Shown here piece after piece: positions 54,167-54,392 of a DNA stretch of 54,392 bases. The first letter of the stretch is position 1. Every line of letters begins with the position of its first letter. Both the position numbers and the translations under genes were made by a program. The stretch is from Candidatus Dadabacteria bacterium (GTDB lineage Bacteria > Desulfobacterota_D > UBA1144 > Nemesobacterales > Nemesobacteraceae). The notes below the pieces were generated by a model that was not told the origin of the DNA, searched no databases, and saw nothing but the letters and a program-made list of their open reading frames with translations. The stretch spans positions 1 through 54,392 of the forward strand of contig JAJEGO010000018.1 of NCBI GenBank assembly GCA_022819805.1, read 5' to 3'.

Positions 54167-54392
54167 ATGAATGAAAACAAAGTCTTAAGAATGAGCTTCG
54201 ACCCCCAGACCATAGTGCATCTGGGGATAAAGATGTATTCTCGAATTCCCAATGCCATTGCAGAGTTAATTGCGAATTCCTACGACGCAGATGCCGGAGA
54301 GGCAAAAGTAAAGCTTTACGACAAGGTCAGCGAGAAGAGAATCGAGGTTGTCGATGACGGAGTCGGGATGGATTTTGCTGAAATTAACGAAA
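54167..54392 (+). CDS. GHKL-type ATPase, N-terminal fragment (runs off the window)
   Basis: Translation from the ATG at 54167 gives MNENKVLRMSFDPQTIVHL, then NAIAELIANSYDADA (N-box, Mg-binding Asn) and VVDDGVGMDF (G1 box). These are the first two ATP-binding motifs of Hsp90/MutL/MORC-type ATPases, of the stand-alone 'ATP-binding protein' kind often found in defence loci. The end of the gene lies beyond 54392. Same strand as and close to the helicase-nuclease, suggesting a two-gene system. Confidence 0.75.
   Translation, partial: MNENKVLRMSFDPQTIVHLGIKMYSRIPNAIAELIANSYDADAGEAKVKLYDKVSEKRIEVVDDGVGMDFAEINE

Noticed and set aside
1..54392. tRNA, rRNA or CRISPR elements
   Set aside because: I looked for T-arm consensus sequences, rRNA landmarks and regularly spaced repeats and saw none.

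Overview
The window comes from a Gram-negative (diderm) bacterium. It encodes TolB, TonB, Lgt, Lnt, LspA, an outer-membrane beta-barrel protein and several lipoproteins. MqnC (futalosine menaquinone route), an RpoH-DnaK pair and a bacterial PUR-type protein are also present. This mix and the gene order suggest a deltaproteobacterial, Desulfobacterota- or Dadabacteria-like lineage. That placement is inference: there is no rRNA or other decisive marker here, and I found no tRNA, rRNA or CRISPR array.

Layout. 1-17.6 kb is ordinary core sequence: an OMP; alaS; a cyclase-like membrane protein; rpmA-rplU; thpR-tolB; an HNH protein; a small membrane ORF followed by lgt-lnt; hisC-hisD-HPr; and three lipoprotein genes. 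At 17.9-20.5 kb lies a large exported Calx-beta/repeat protein. Its 5' end carries a run of nine C that breaks the reading frame just after the ATG, behind a good sigma70-like promoter, which is the layout of a phase-variable surface gene. mqnC follows.

22.2-25.2 kb is a small accessory island: a zinc-ribbon ORF, a DUF6680-like protein, a stand-alone SIR2-like protein and the tail of a RelB/DinJ antitoxin. 25.2-40.9 kb is core again: KDPG aldolase, a Fur-family regulator with a nitroreductase-like partner, efp, mutL, a GYD protein, a PUR-like protein, a thioesterase, and a long minus-strand cluster carB-greA-tonB-lspA-ribE-aroK-htrA. That cluster joins envelope, cofactor and nucleotide metabolism.

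40.9-45.1 kb and 48.2-54.4 kb form a lower-GC defence-type island split by rpoH-dnaK. It holds a PD-(D/E)xK-like protein, an IS110-family element with a strongly structured non-coding end (candidate bridge RNA), a zinc-ribbon Shedu-like nuclease, and a small protein inside 26-nt inverted repeats. Beyond dnaK come a three-TM protein with an acidic partner, an unknown 250-aa protein, a ThsB-like TIR protein overlapping a three-TM protein, a coiled-coil protein resembling pPIWI-associated nucleases inside 23-nt inverted repeats, a NERD-type nuclease-SF1 helicase fusion, and a truncated GHKL ATPase.

The least expected signals are the poly-C switch, a family of repeats built on (T)TGGGAATTAC that border single accessory genes as if they were mobile cassettes, the TIR/TM gene pair, and the helicase-nuclease/GHKL pair at the right edge.
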